Counted from the first letter of the stretch, positions 35,846 to 47,375 are shown. The stretch is 64,000 nucleotides of DNA from Leucogyrophana mollusca (GCA_021014945.1 MU266354.1:124001-188000), one strand, 5' to 3'. Notes: a model not told the origin generated them from the sequence alone. Translations and numbers: made by a program.

Positions 35846-36977
35846 TCTCTGCAAGGTTCTACTTCGTCCTGAGTCCAAGAGCAGTCCTCGCCGGGAGTTT
35901 CACAGATGCATCCAAAGTCTGGGCACTTGGGGGGCCAGACGGTGCGAAGCGAAGATAGAACGCAATGCCATCCCCACAACGTGAAAAGTTTTAAAGTTGA
36001 CGAGGAATGAAAATTTTACTGAAGACTGGCCTGGATTTGGTAGGAGGCCCCCGTCTCGTAGGAAACGATAAAACAGTTTTCATCGTTCGTTTTATGAATG
36101 GTATATTGAACTTTGAGAAATTGAGGAACCCTGGCAGCACCCTGACCTTAATAACAGTTTATGAGCACCATTGAGCAAACTGGTCGAAGGACAAACGATG
36201 AACCAAAAAGACGTACAATGTTCCCGCCGGGAGCTAAGACATAAGAGGCAGTACGGATCAACGCAGAGGCTTGACGGGACCGACGCCTCGCAACTCGACA
36301 TCCAAGCGTAACTTTGCGGAGGCGACGGTTTCCCTGCAGACAGGCGGCCAAGGCTGCATCTGGGGCCCCACAAGTGGCAACCGCCAGACTCCAGAGATGC
36401 TGACCACGAATGCACGCCTGCTGATAAGACCACTGGCGTCTATCGGAGAAAATCCTACGGAACGGATGGACAGGATGGGTTTAAACTTGGAGCGTGCGGG
36501 ACAAGAGATGACATTTTTCACCCGGACGATGAATCGATAAAGGATGGTGCATAAGTTGCGGTGTCATCACAAAGCACCAGAAGCGAGAAGGCAATCGTGG
36601 ATGTTCAGGGCTGCCTATCGCAGAACAAGGCACGGCCTTGTAGTGCTGAAGGTCGTGATGGCTACAAATTATACAAAGGACGCTGAAGCGCTGACTCTGT
36701 CCGTGTGATGGGATATGCTCGCCAAACCTAGTGACCTTCCTAATCGGTCTATAAACGAATGTCCAAAAGAGCATGAAAGCGACCTCCTCTAGCGAAATCA
36801 TTCAAACATATCCTTGTTCTACAAATGGCTCCAGAGGCCACTATAAAGTATTCTGCCTGCGCCTATCCTTTGCTTCGCTATCACCACAGCTACAACTAAC
36901 AACAGTTTCCTTCTTCTCGTACATCTTCACAAACGTTAGCTTTCTCATACCCCAGTAACATCTTCTAATCGCCCACC

Positions 36978-37944
36978 ATGTTCCAAGTTCGCCCCGCACA
37001 CCCAACCCAAACAAAAGCCATCTGGGACTACGAGGAATCCGCATCTACTTCCATGTCTCACTTCCCCACTCAGCCTTCTGCTCCAAGCAATGTCCAACTG
37101 CCGCGCACTCTCCAGCGCCCGCCATACGCTGAGGTGCCTCGCCAGAACGTCGCAGCCGTGGCTCCTGAACTTGCCGATGTGCCCCTAGAGTACGTCCGCA
37201 GAGGTCTGAGAGTCAAGGCAAACCAGTGAGTCTGGTCCGATCGCATCCTGTGCGAGCCCATCTAACCCGCGCGTTGCTTTCAGGATGCTTGCTGGCATAG
37301 CTGCGCTGTCGCCTTCGCATCTCCCTTCCTCGATGCCCCGCTCCCAGATCCACCACACCTCATCTCTTACCATCCCCCTCCGACCTTCCCAGCACTCACC
37401 GTCTTATCCTACTCACGTTCTCGCACTGTCTAAGTCCTCTTCGCAGGATGGCTCCGCTACTCTTCTCGCTACGCACTCGCTAGTTCTCGCGTCGCACTGC
37501 GCGTCCTTACCCCGCCTGCCACACTCCGCGCCCTCGCACCCCAATGCTTCCGGCGTGACCCTGCCAGTACTCCCGCTCTCCGTCCCATCCCCGGCTGCAT
37601 TCGCACCTCTGCACACCTTCCTCTATACACACTCCGCCGCAACCTTCCTGTCCACTCTCCTCCCTGCCGTACCTCACTCTTTCCTCTCTACCCTGACCGC
37701 ACCACAGGCAGTTCGTGGCACACTCGCATCAGGTCCCGCACTCCACACACTTTCCACACACCTGCTTTCTCAAACACCTCACCACAACTCCATGGGCGCG
37801 CTCACCAGTGTCGCACAGAACATCGCTGCTGTTTGGAGGAACGCGGTTGCTCTTGGCGTGCACGATCCCGAGCTCTGGGACTGTTTGGATCTTGCGTGGG
37901 AGGTCGTATTGGGCGCGATGAACCTCGGTGCCGGTGCCCATTGA
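36978..37944 (+). CDS. Clp1-like protein (Agaricomycete sexual development family)
   Basis: Two exons. The first (36978, MFQVRPAHPTQTKAIWDYEE) ends LEYVRRGLRVKANQ and joins across a short intron (about 37227-37284) to MLAGIAALSPSHLPSS. The second exon gives LLATHSLVLASHCASLP, GVTLPVLPLSVPSPAAFAPL, TFLYTHSAATFLSTLLPAVP and IAAVWRNAVALGVHDPELWD, then LDLAWEVVLGAMNLG. These blocks match my knowledge of Clp1, which in Coprinopsis cinerea is induced through the A mating-type pathway and needed for clamp formation. The N-terminus is disordered and Pro/Ser-rich. I recognise the family from memory without an alignment, so the role here is inference. Confidence 0.65.
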
Positions 37945-38366
37945 GCGACAAAACGAGACTATTCGAAAATGATAGAAGGCGCTGGCGCGAGAACGAAAAT
38001 AATATATACGCGGGTAATAATGGAATCGCACAAAACTGGACTTTGTCCTGGACGTCTATGGATCTTCTGTATTTCTTGACATCTTTTCCCTTCCGATCTT
38101 ACTTATCGACCCCCCAACCTATTGACAAAATCCTTGTATCTCTTACCATTTCCCCTTCGTCTTTTTTTTCGCATCGTCTCTTACTTTCCACTGGCACCTG
38201 ATCCCGTGTACTCTTACACGGTGGTCTATACCCTCTCAATAGTTTATGAGTTGCTAATAGCCTCGCAGCATGTATCTACAACCAACATCAAACTCATTTT
38301 GTTCTTTTCCACATTGGCTGTTGAGGTTCCCGTACGCGTGCGCCTTGTGAATTGTCAGATTAACCA
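37945..38366. other. Intergenic; promoter of the SET gene
   Basis: A 422-bp gap between two plus-strand genes. It is T-rich near 38160-38200, as in many fungal promoters. No gene seen. Confidence 0.4.
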
Positions 38367-39521
38367 ATGAGCACTCCAATCGTGAACAGTTTTCTCGGCA
38401 ATCCTCTCATCGACCTGCGATCAACAGCCTACGGGGGGCGCTCTCTTTTCGCCCGATGCTCAATATCACCTAACACCCTCATCCACACGAGCTACGCACC
38501 ATACGCACACGTGGTGTATAATGACTTCCGAAAGGAAATTTGTGCACAGTGCTTCGCCTACGCCTTCACCTCGAACCTCCGAGAATGGTCTACCAAGTGG
38601 TCAAAGGATGGGGCCGCGACCGTCTTTTTTTGTTCCGAAGAGTGTCGAAAGGCGTGGAAACAAGACGTAGTTGGGGAAATAATCGCTGAGGTGAATGGGG
38701 CACTTCGGAAGGCTGCAAGGGCAGTAAAGAAGAGCAAAGGCAAAGTTCTCTCCCCCGGCGTTGGAGCGATGGCGGAAGCGATCACTCAGAAAGATATCGA
38801 CAAAGCGTGGGCCGAGGCAGATGCTTTTGTATGTTCAAAGTCCACCCTCGCTACATCCCATGCTGCCCCGTTTCTGGAAGATATGGAGCTTGAGATTGCG
38901 CGCTTTGTTGCATCTGCGATCGTCCACCGATACGTCACAGATCATCCGGGTGCTAGTGCAATCACCACCGACTCAGGATCCAGACTGGATCAAGCATCTT
39001 GGATGTCTTTTTTGCAACTCCAAGACAACGAGCTTCCAAATGTTCATTCTCGGCCTTACATTCTCCCCATACACCTCCGCATCTATAAGTTCCTCTCCTT
39101 TGCCCTGCCTGCTCATCTCAGGCCATATGCGCCAACTACGGTGCGTGTCGTCCTCGCAAGGGACTCCGGAAACTCGTTTGGTATCTGGGAGGGCGAAGGC
39201 GGGGAGGAAATGTTCGGATGGGGAATGTGGGCGAGCGCTAGTTACTTCAACCACAGTACGCCTCCGGAGTCCCTTCCCTCACTCCTACCTGCGTGCTTCT
39301 GGTGACTGAAAACTCGCCCAGATTGCGCACCCAATGTGCGAAAAACTCGTCAAGGGCGGACACTGCAGTTCACGACCTCGCGTGTCGTCGAAGAGGGTGA
39401 AGAACTATGCATCAGCTACGTAGATGTCGATCAGCCCCGTAACGAACGTGTAACGGCACTGGAGGAGAGGTGGTTCTTTACTTGTACTTGCCAAAGATGC
39501 TGTAGTGGCAAGACAGATTGA
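38367..39521 (+). CDS. SET domain protein with zinc-finger insertion (Set6/SMYD-like)
   Basis: A putative protein-lysine methyltransferase. Starts MSTPIVNSFLGNPLIDLRST, then the SET N-terminal strand (GGRSLFARCSISPNTLI). A zinc-binding insertion follows: ICAQCFAYAF with a second pair VFFCSEECRKAW, as in MYND-SET proteins. The catalytic core FGWGMWASASYFNH is broken by an intron (GTACGC..CCCAG, about 39256-39320); the splice gives FNHNCAPNVRKTRQGR, the diagnostic NHxCxPN motif. Then come GEELCISYVDVDQPRNERV and the post-SET FFTCTCQRCCSG. The family fold is complete. Substrate unknown. A longer uninterrupted frame at 38761-39309 is a shadow. Confidence 0.85.
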
Positions 39522-39971
39522 TAGGCCGTCGTCGGTTGACAGCATGCTCAATCGCCCTCTCTCAATGGATCCAATCCGGCCCAAGGCTTCTAGGTTCCGA
39601 TGGCAATAGGTCGCGTATACGCTCTCACAGCCTTAAAGCAGGACGATAAAGCTTCATACTAGTTGCATCCTGTGGATAAGGTTGCTTTGCACGCGATCCT
39701 GTGCCCAACGAACCCGTTGATTGACGCTTCTGACTGGAATCTATATTTACTGCCGGCTTGCTCGCCCCCGTCAATTTCACCGCGAGGTCGTGCATGCATA
39801 TCCCCACGGTACCGGTATGGGCGTCGTGATCGGTCTTCTGAAAATGACCGTTGGGCGGCGAGACCGGCATTAAGTGAGTTTGGCCTACAAATGCGCAGGC
39901 CGTGTCCATTCCTTGCTGATCTTCGAGGTTCCCTTCTATCCCACCCATGTTCAGTGAGATCTCTACCGGCA
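39522..39971. other. Intergenic; promoter of the F-box-like gene
   Basis: No supported gene. An in-frame extension of the next ORF (from 39663) begins at TTG and encodes low-similarity sequence, so it is treated as non-coding. Confidence 0.4.
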
Positions 39972-41357
39972 ATGACATCCAAATACTTCCCCCCACGAAC
40001 ACCACCTACCCTTGTACAGCAAACGCCCCCATCGCGCGTCCCAGTGGAGCTAATCCCTCTAATTCTGGAACATATCGTCCCTCACTTTCCCCCACCCCCT
40101 CCCACCGTTGGCTGCGCCAACATCGCTCGATGGAAGTTGTACAAGAAAAACAGATCCGCCTTCGCGCAACTCGCCACGGTCTCTCAGTCTTGGTACCCCT
40201 TCGCTCAAGAACAACTCCTTCGCACCCTCGTCGTGGTCTGGCTCGACGAGAGCATTAGAGGTATCCACGCCTTACTCTCGCGGTTAGGGTCATCCGTCCG
40301 TGTCCTCGTGGTATGGAATCCACTTGACACCACGTATCGGAACTGCACCGCCGAGATTGGCACTGTAGTGCCTGCTCGCGAGTTCTCCGACATCGCAAAT
40401 GGTTGCTTTGCATTAACTACTCGCCTAATGCGGATGGAGTGTTATGGGGCGAACGAAATGTTCTGGAGCGGGTACGGGAACCCTCTACCCGCGCTCCGTC
40501 CTCCCATCGTGAGGTCCTTGAAGATGCAATTAGAGGGTGGTAGAGCGTCCGTAAACGAGACCCGGCTCAGTGCAGCGCTCTCCCTCCTCGCACCTTCTCT
40601 CCATGAGCTGGAACTGGAGAATTGGATGTGGTGGTCTCGCCGGACGAGCAAATTCCGTCTCCAGGCTGCGCCCCTGTCTCGTCTTCATACCCTCCGTTTG
40701 ATTAACTGTGCAGCTACCGGGGAAGAGGTCATAGCGCTACTCCAGGGTTCGCGGGGGACACTACGGAAGCTCGAGATACTCAATCCGGCCAAGCTGAACG
40801 AGGAGGGAGTCGCGAGTGTGCTAAAAAGCGGTGGTTTGGGCCAGCGGCTTGATTATCTGACAGTGCTCGGGACAGAGCCGAAGATGTATCTGAAGTACTG
40901 TTCGTCCCTTACGACGTTCGTGTGTCTCTCCTGCTCCAAACCAGACATCTTCGCATCCCTCCCGGATACACTACAGCGCCTCGCTATTACGGTCTATATC
41001 TCACCTTGGACGACCTTCTCGCCATTCTCCCGACCTGAGCCGTTCATCTCATATATATCCTCTCCATGCGCTCGATATCTTAAACATGTTGCGATACTAA
41101 TTCGTGGCAAGGCACGCTGCGGCGTCTCCCCTGTCGAGGTAGAGGAAGAAGCGGTGCTGTGCGCGATGAAGTTAGCTGCAAGGAAAGCTGGCGTTTCGTT
41201 GACCTGGGTAGATTCCGGCTTGGCGGGACCAGAGGAGTGGGGAGACGTGGTTGATCTCCTTGGAACCGCCGATGCGCAAGATGGAATGATGGGGCTTGAG
41301 GCATCGGTCGCAGAGAAGGCTTTGTTAAAGGGGGCTTTCGAGCCAAAACAAGTGTGA
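39972..41357 (+). CDS. F-box/LRR-like protein, single exon
   Basis: 461 residues in one exon. Starts MTSKYFPPRTPPTLVQQTPP at the first ATG that gives a plausible product. An F-box-like segment (PPSRVPVELIPLILEHIVP, then FAQLATVSQSWYPFAQEQLL) leads into leucine-rich stretches (LAPSLHELELENWMWW, LSRLHTLRLINCAATGEEVI, GTLRKLEILNPAKLNEEGVA). This layout is typical of the many F-box-like proteins in Agaricomycetes. No closer family was recognised. The C-terminus is acidic and ends EPKQV. It may recruit substrates to SCF ubiquitin ligase; this is inferred from architecture. Confidence 0.7.
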   Translation: MTSKYFPPRTPPTLVQQTPPSRVPVELIPLILEHIVPHFPPPPPTVGCANIARWKLYKKNRSAFAQLATVSQSWYPFAQEQLLRTLVVVWLDESIRGIHALLSRLGSSVRVLVVWNPLDTTYRNCTAEIGTVVPAREFSDIANGCFALTTRLMRMECYGANEMFWSGYGNPLPALRPPIVRSLKMQLEGGRASVNETRLSAALSLLAPSLHELELENWMWWSRRTSKFRLQAAPLSRLHTLRLINCAATGEEVIALLQGSRGTLRKLEILNPAKLNEEGVASVLKSGGLGQRLDYLTVLGTEPKMYLKYCSSLTTFVCLSCSKPDIFASLPDTLQRLAITVYISPWTTFSPFSRPEPFISYISSPCARYLKHVAILIRGKARCGVSPVEVEEEAVLCAMKLAARKAGVSLTWVDSGLAGPEEWGDVVDLLGTADAQDGMMGLEASVAEKALLKGAFEPKQV

Positions 41358-41649
41358 TCGTTATTTCGTGAACACGGATACGAGTCGAATTACATAGGCG
41401 GGAAGACCGTCTGCTGGAGGGTAGTACATATATATGTATTGGCATGCGCTGCAGTGTCATATGGGACCTGACTGGGTCAACCGGAGGGTAATCTAGTTGA
41501 TAGTCAGTCAGGACAAGTGACGCCGGGGCATCATAACACGCCCCCACGGCGTCGAGGCGTTCTGGGTGACAATCCAAAAACCAGGAAAGATCGATGATAT
41601 TGACACTTGTTTCAACGTTCAACTCGTACACGATGTCCCCGCCAAACCG
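41358..41649. other. Intergenic, convergent 3' ends
   Basis: A 292-bp gap between the F-box-like gene and small secreted protein 3. No gene seen. Confidence 0.4.
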
Positions 41650-42082
41650 TCAGTAAGAAGGAACGCAAACCCTGAGCGATCTAGCTTTATGGAGGGACGA
41701 AGGGACCTCCTTCCACCCGTTTGTAGAGCCATGGTATTCGGGTTCTGGAGTAGTATACACAAGATAAGAACGTCTTCTGATCTCGATAAACAACGCAGAA
41801 TCAGCACGTACTCAGCACGCCCTGACACCCTGAGCTTTGGTAAAACCTCAATGCCCACTTCTTCTTGCTGGTCCCAGTATCGAAACTAACGGTATGCAAG
41901 TGGTTCTGAATATCGCTGTAGAAATGACAGCAGGAGGTACATGCTGTGGCTCCTGACGGGAGGTTGCCCTCGCAGAGCTGGGGTTCCGCAATCTCGCTTT
42001 TATAGATTGCGACTGAGTAGTTAGTAGCGCTGACGCCAATAGTAGCAATGGCAACAGTGATAAAAGCGCTATTAAGCCGCAT
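41650..42082 (-). CDS. Small secreted protein 3, beta/gamma-crystallin-like (121 aa)
   Basis: Exons 42082-41812 and 41744-41650 join by a 67-bp phase-1 intron (GTACGT..CTCCAG) to give 121 residues. Signal peptide MRLNSAFITVAIATIGVSA. Mature blocks are YSVAIYKSEIAEPQLCEGNL, ACTSCCHFYSDIQNHLHTV and WALRFYQSSGCQGVLK. Exon 2 gives GSTNGWKEVPSSLHKARSLR and ends VCVPSY. The unspliced frame would stop earlier at 41801 (CQGVLSTC), but the spliced form matches the tail of the gene at 31296 (KVCWSYP). It shares the aromatic-x-x-x-Cys motif and phase-1 intron with the genes at 30026 and 31296. Function unknown. Confidence 0.62.
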
Positions 42083-42776
42083 ACTTCTGAAGTGTGATTT
42101 GTGAGTATCAAGTCGCAGAGTGCAAGAATAATGGGGTTACATGTAACAGGACCGAATGGGCGACGAAAGTCGGGGTCGTATGAGAGCAAGGTCCCCGGTT
42201 GTAATATATACTGTACTTAACTGAACGACCCACATTGATAAATGCCATGCCATGCAAAGTATCATGTGCATTGTTATGCGAACCGCAGCCATTGCCTGCC
42301 ATCGATGATTGGAGCCGAAGTGGGTCGGAGACTTGGGGTAAACAGCACCCCAAAGGAGCCAAAAGGCAGTGGCTTCGTGAGGTGGCTTGATGCCATATTA
42401 TTATCATATCATCTATCTTGAATCTGTCAGCATGCAATGGGTGAGAAAATACGACATGTAGTAAAATCGACAGCCGTTTAAGTTTTGTTGATGGCGGAGG
42501 GGCAGGTATGCAATGAAGTGGCAACTTGAAGGCGCGTCACATTCAGCGGAAGCGACACGTGTCCGGCATGGCAACTCGCCCGACGGAAACCATTTCAGCA
42601 GTTCTAACTTCTCGCTCCAGTCAGGCCCTGCATAAGTAGTCAACGGCGGTCGTTTTACATGATTGTTACAACCTTATTACGCCGACCTGGGCCATGATCG
42701 CGTGAATATCTTTCAGCGATACTTTGTAAGTACTAACTTCCATGAACCAACGGAAATCTTTCGCTTCCAGACCACC
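42083..42776. promoter_or_regulatory. Divergent intergenic region
   Basis: A 694-bp gap between the small secreted protein (-) and a membrane-protein gene (+). ORFs here are not recognisable. Confidence 0.4.
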
Positions 42777-44729
42777 ATGGACAACATCTCTTCCGCTGTG
42801 AAGTACGGTCCAGGTTTCATGGGTGTGTCTTTAGTCTTCGTTATGAACTGTATGGTCCTGACCACATTCAAGGCCTCATAATCTCCCTTTGGTGGGTTTT
42901 GCAACCTAGGCTGTATAAAAACACCAGTCACGATCCCGACGGGTAGGTTATATGGCATTACCTTTGGCCAATATGTCTTCTACCTATGCACATTTCCTCT
43001 CGATAAGAAAGCATTGAAGTTTCTGGTTGGTTTAGACCCTCCTTTGGCTGCTTATGACGCTTAAATCGCCGTATTATCTAGGTTTTGATTGTATTGTAGG
43101 CAATTCTCATTGTACCCCATGTCTGTGGGACCCTCACACTGTTTCTGCATCTAGCCTCTTGGACAGCGGTCACAGCTATAGCTTGTCAGCATACTACTGG
43201 TTACAGCTGATATCGTGGCGTGCTTCGCCTGCCTCTGCTCTTTTCGTTCCTTGGTAGGTCGTTCCATTGTCTTGCAACACCGACGGTTATAATCTGGCTT
43301 TTGATGCTGATAGGGAGTTGATGGTGAGCCTAGGGAGTGCGCGCTTGCATAGTTATCAATTGCTGACGACAATCGTCGCACATTGTGACATTTATCGCAC
43401 AAAGATGGGCATGGTCTTCGCTGTATGTCTCTTTTCTATCTTGCGTTGATATCGCTAAATTTCCCACAAGTATTGCGTTGCCCTCATTGTCCAAAGGTAA
43501 TCCATCTCAATGCGAAATCACCGACCGGTCTGAAGTCCACTTTGAGTTAGCTTCTATGCCCATCGAGTTTGGATAAGTATGTCCAATTCCATGGCTACAA
43601 TATTCATTTAAACAACGCTTGGCTAGTAAGTGGACATAACAAGTTCCTTGCAGGCGCGGTGGTGAGCTTTTATTTCTGGCGAGGTTCCCTCATCTACCGC
43701 TCATGGTTTTCCTTCAGTTCGTGATGGCTATTGCTCAATTTGGTGAGGGTCTTGAGCTTCTATAGCGCCAAAACTCTAATTATTATCAGCCCTTGGAATG
43801 AGTTCGTATGGTTTGCTGATGCGCTTTTGTCCTTCTGAACTCATTCCGCATTTCAAGCATGTGTCGCGGATACGTGAGCCGTCTTGCTCCTTAGCACACT
43901 TGACGAGTTTGACCCATGTCCGTTTTTCAGCATCCGGGAAAGGACGGCCGTGTCTCTGGCCAACTCGGTGGTGCGCAACCCCACCCTATTGGGCTCATAG
44001 ACGCAGCTTTTCCTGAAACACTCCCTCCGGTATATACTATTATTAGCTGACAGTTGGTTCGGCATCTGCGATAAGTATCATATGCGATCTAATTATTACT
44101 GGTTCCATCTTCTTCTACCTCCATCCACGGCGGGCGGGAGTCAAGCGGTCAGTAGTCCAGCTTGACTGATATGGACATGACATGAAGCGAAGGTTTAGGC
44201 TGGGTTCCCCCATTCCGGACCTCGTCAATGTCTCTGTGAACATGGGTGCTTTCACCTGGTGGGTTCACCGTCGCTCACTTCGTCTTGGGGGCATTTTTCA
44301 TAGACCTTTCACAGCCTAGTTTCGCTGGTGGTGTTCTTGATGGCAAGTTTCTCCTCCGAATTGGCAAATACAATCCCACGGTCATATCTCATCCATACCG
44401 ACAGTACTTCATACATCAAGACCCTTACTTGGTTGGTGCCGCAACTCCCATCATGTGCAAATGTGAGCATCTTAACTTTGTGTACCTTTGGTAGTGAATT
44501 TTGCTGACAGACATTGATGCCAGCTTACAGCAATTCATTTCTAGCGGTGTGAGTTCGGTAAGAAAGCCGGTTTTATCCTTGCTAACTCATAACTATCAGA
44601 CTGAACGCGAGGAAGTTGATACGTGATCGTCAAGAGGCCCGTGTCTTCAGCACGTTCAACTTAACGACGATAGATATCAGTCACCCTCCAAGCGCCACCG
44701 TAGCTTCCTCGCATAATCAACAGGCCTGA
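42777..44729 (+). CDS. DUF6534-type seven-pass membrane protein, multi-exon
   Basis: No single long ORF exists, but blocks in order match the Agaricomycete DUF6534 family. The start MDNISSAVKYGPGFMG (42777) is followed by GRLYGITFGQYVFYLCTFPL, DKKALKFLV, HVCGTLTLFLHLASWTAVTA (about 43120-43180), AISIICDLIITGSIFFYLHP (about 44063-44125) and a SVNMGAFTCLVSL segment. The last exons give CKSYSNSFLAVLNARKLIRD and end ASSHNQQA at 44729. Introns were inferred between blocks; the splice SFLAVLNAR across 44543-44600 is exact. The middle (43260-44050) could not be resolved and might hold a frameshift. Role unknown; the topology suggests a receptor-like or transport protein. Confidence 0.6.
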
Positions 44730-46012
44730 GGCGGACGTCAATGGGACTTTATCCCAGCTTTATCCTATCACACCTGCACAATTCCTGGGCCGGGGCTCAC
44801 CGGCTATGGTTGGTACAGAGGCGACATGTCTGTATCTGAGAAGAGGACGAAACATTTTAAGGTACATACAGGGATTCCCTCGATAAAAATCCAATCCACG
44901 CGCCGAAAGCTCGACTCTTCGTTCGGATCGTGTTCAAAAAATGCTGCTTTCGGCCTTTGGCATTCTAGACTTCGGTGCCATAGGTTTCAACAACGTTGCG
45001 GCTCGGGAGAATGGTGTGCTACTCCACGACCTACATGTCATTGTTCTATATCGTAGCCGTAGATTATCTCGTGTTCATAGACTCCTAGTTACCACTTTGT
45101 GGGCCCGTGACGAAGAATCAGAGTCGTCAGAGAGTCCATTTAGCAGTAGCACACCCAAGTGCCCCGCCCTCCAGTATTAAGGGGTGTGTCACCCCGATAG
45201 CGTCCGTCGTGTTTGAATATACGGTGTCCCCCGCCACTCCGCCATGTTTGTAGCACCCAGGTGTCGTTCCTGGGATATCGCCGTACTCCAAGATGCACGG
45301 CGCTCAAGCAGGATCGCGAAAGCCAGAATGCGCCCTCTCAGCCTTATCTACACAAGTCGGAGGAAGATGGTGGAAGTCCAGTTAACTGCCAATGCAAGGT
45401 GGCCCTCAGCGGTTCAGTAGGTTTCAGCCGACTGAAGCAAGAACGGACCAGAGCGACAAGGGGCCCGGGAGCGATGTCTTTCGGAAGGTCCTACTTCTCC
45501 AAATCGTCCTCATCTCCGTCGGTTCCTCGGGGGTTTTGGAGACCTACAATCAGTTAATTGGGCGTCACGAAACATTGTAGAGGCTAGCGGCAATGGGTGA
45601 ACACCACCTGTAAGTAACCCAGAAAATGCGCGATTCTGACCACTGCATCGGGTGATAATCGCTCTCTGCGGCCCAATTGCCACAGTATGCCCGCTATCAA
45701 GGAAGAGTAGAGGTGAAAATATGGGCAAAACCATAATCTCCTCAGAGTAGTCACACCAGTGCATCCTCAGCCTCCCTAAATCATACATTCGCCGTAAATA
45801 AAAGCCAGAAATACAAGAGCTGCTCGACAAGCGATAGCAACAGAAAGCATTAGTACGTATAAACAGCGCCGGGTATTGGTATCGTAGTTCGTGGTCTTAA
45901 ATCGTTCCGTCCGTCTCGCCCAGCTTGCTTCAGGCGCCCAGCCATACCCGCAACCAATGTAAGCCCAGTGACATATATAGTGTTTAGATAAGGCTGCAGT
46001 GGCCGCGCCCGA
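44730..46012. other. Intergenic 1.3 kb
   Basis: Several ORFs of 60-114 residues show no similarity that I recognise. It may hold UTRs or a decayed gene; nothing firm. Confidence 0.35.
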
Positions 46013-46751
46013 CTACTCTTCAGGCTGGGGATTCGAGTTGTCGTCAGACGCGGTAGCAACAGGAGCGACGGCAGGCCTAGAGTCGTCTTCGGGAAGAGGG
46101 TCTTCGAGTGTTGGTTCTGCACTAGTATCGGCAGTAGCGACCGCATCCTTGGCCTCCGCATCTCCCACGTCCTCAACATTCCCTGACGAAGAAGCGACAG
46201 AATCACTGTCGCCATCTTCCTGGGACTTGGATTCATCTTGTGCAGGGACTTCCCCATCTGCGTTCGTTTCCGGACTCTGTGCCTCAGGCTGTGGGGTTGC
46301 ACGGGGCGAGGCCGGGAGAGGGATGCCCTCAGGTTGCAGCATAGACTCGCTGTCCTTTTTGCTATCGTCTAACTCGACCTCTTCCACACCTCGGGTGACG
46401 GACTTGACGTCCTCACCCTCCTTCTGCGACGCACTCTCCTCGGCCGATAGGCTTGCATTCTCAACCTCCATGGATTCTCCCTTGGCCCTCTTTGCGCCTG
46501 AGGAAGCAGGCTCGTCCTCATCATCACGATCCGTTAGGCTGAACCGCCGTTTCCGACCTATTGTAGGTGCATTGGATGTTGCTGAAGATGCGAAAAATCG
46601 TATGCCATGAAGAATAAACGCGCGTCAATCCATCGCACATTTCATGTCCACTGTATTGAACGAGATAAAACGCGTACTCACCATCATCTCGCCACGGTCG
46701 ATCCGGACGGGGAAGTAATGAGGTCGAAACACGGCGGATGAACTTGAACAT
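46013..46751 (-). CDS. Acidic low-complexity protein with NLS-like motifs
   Basis: Two exons, about 220 residues. Exon 1 (46751) is MFKFIRRVSTSLLPRPDRPW, ending RDD with a GTGAGT donor. The splice (acceptor near 46583) gives ATSNAPTIGRKRRFSLTDRD, then DEPASSGAKRAKGESMEVEN. The rest is Glu/Asp/Ser/Pro/Ala-rich (for example VARSVTRGVEEVELDDSKK-like stretches) and disordered. GRKRRF and GAKRAKGE could serve as nuclear localisation signals. No domain was recognised. It could be a chromatin- or transcription-linked acidic protein, but this is a guess. It is divergent from the seryl-tRNA synthetase gene. Confidence 0.6.
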
Positions 46752-47375
46752 TGGTTTTGGCTCGTCGGTCGGTTATAATAAAGAGTAACGAGTGGCAGAT
46801 AGACCAAGAAAAGTGAGTGATATGGTACACTTGCGATGTATACACCCCGGAGAAGCAGTCTACACGTCAACGCGACGGTGAATGAAAACTCGAGTGTGGG
46901 GAATCCGGCAGCCCGCAGAATGAAATGTGCTGTTTGCTGTTGTTTGCGTTTATGGTTGGCGTTGAATTTCCTGAGAAACACAAAGAGCATGCTCCTCTTT
47001 TCTCGTCTTTCTGATTTTTAATTACCATGGAAAATCCCAGTCCTCCACTTGCAGAAGCTGACTGTGACGACGGGAGACGCAGCAGTTGTTTGGTTTCCTA
47101 TGATTCGACTTTCAGGAGTGGCAACCTGCAAGCTTTACGCTGCTGGAGTTATCGTCTCGATTTGGTAAACCTACAATCGATGACTCGGAGTGGGGAGAGA
47201 TATAAAAATCATCTTGCCATAGACCACAAAGCTTCATCAAGCCAGCCTTCTGTCATACCCTGAGTCGACCAGCGCTTCCACTAACCAACGCCGATCTAAA
47301 CCTTCAAGCAAATTTAGACCGATCTGAGGGACTTGTCCTGATACCTAATCTCGGAGCACCAGAACAGAGACCACA
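46752..47375. promoter_or_regulatory. Divergent intergenic region
   Basis: A 624-bp gap between the acidic protein (-) and SerRS (+). Short ORFs only. Confidence 0.45.

Larger units (their letters stand above)
34847..36977. other. Gene-poor 2.1-kb region
   Basis: No reading frame here resembles a known family; the longest are 147 and 113 residues and are probably noise. It holds degenerate tandem repeats near 35672-35745 and an imperfect inverted repeat near 35808-35845 (both listed separately). It may be degraded mobile DNA, but no transposase remains. Confidence 0.4.

Noticed and set aside
38761..39309. 182-residue ORF overlapping the SET gene
   Set aside because: A shadow in another frame of the SET domain coding exon, which carries the real motifs.
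39663..39971. 103-codon N-terminal extension of the F-box-like ORF
   Set aside because: It begins at TTG, not ATG, and its sequence is unlike the family; the ATG at 39972 is a better start.
41080..41631. 183-residue minus-strand ORF
   Set aside because: Mostly antisense to the F-box-like gene and without recognisable motifs.
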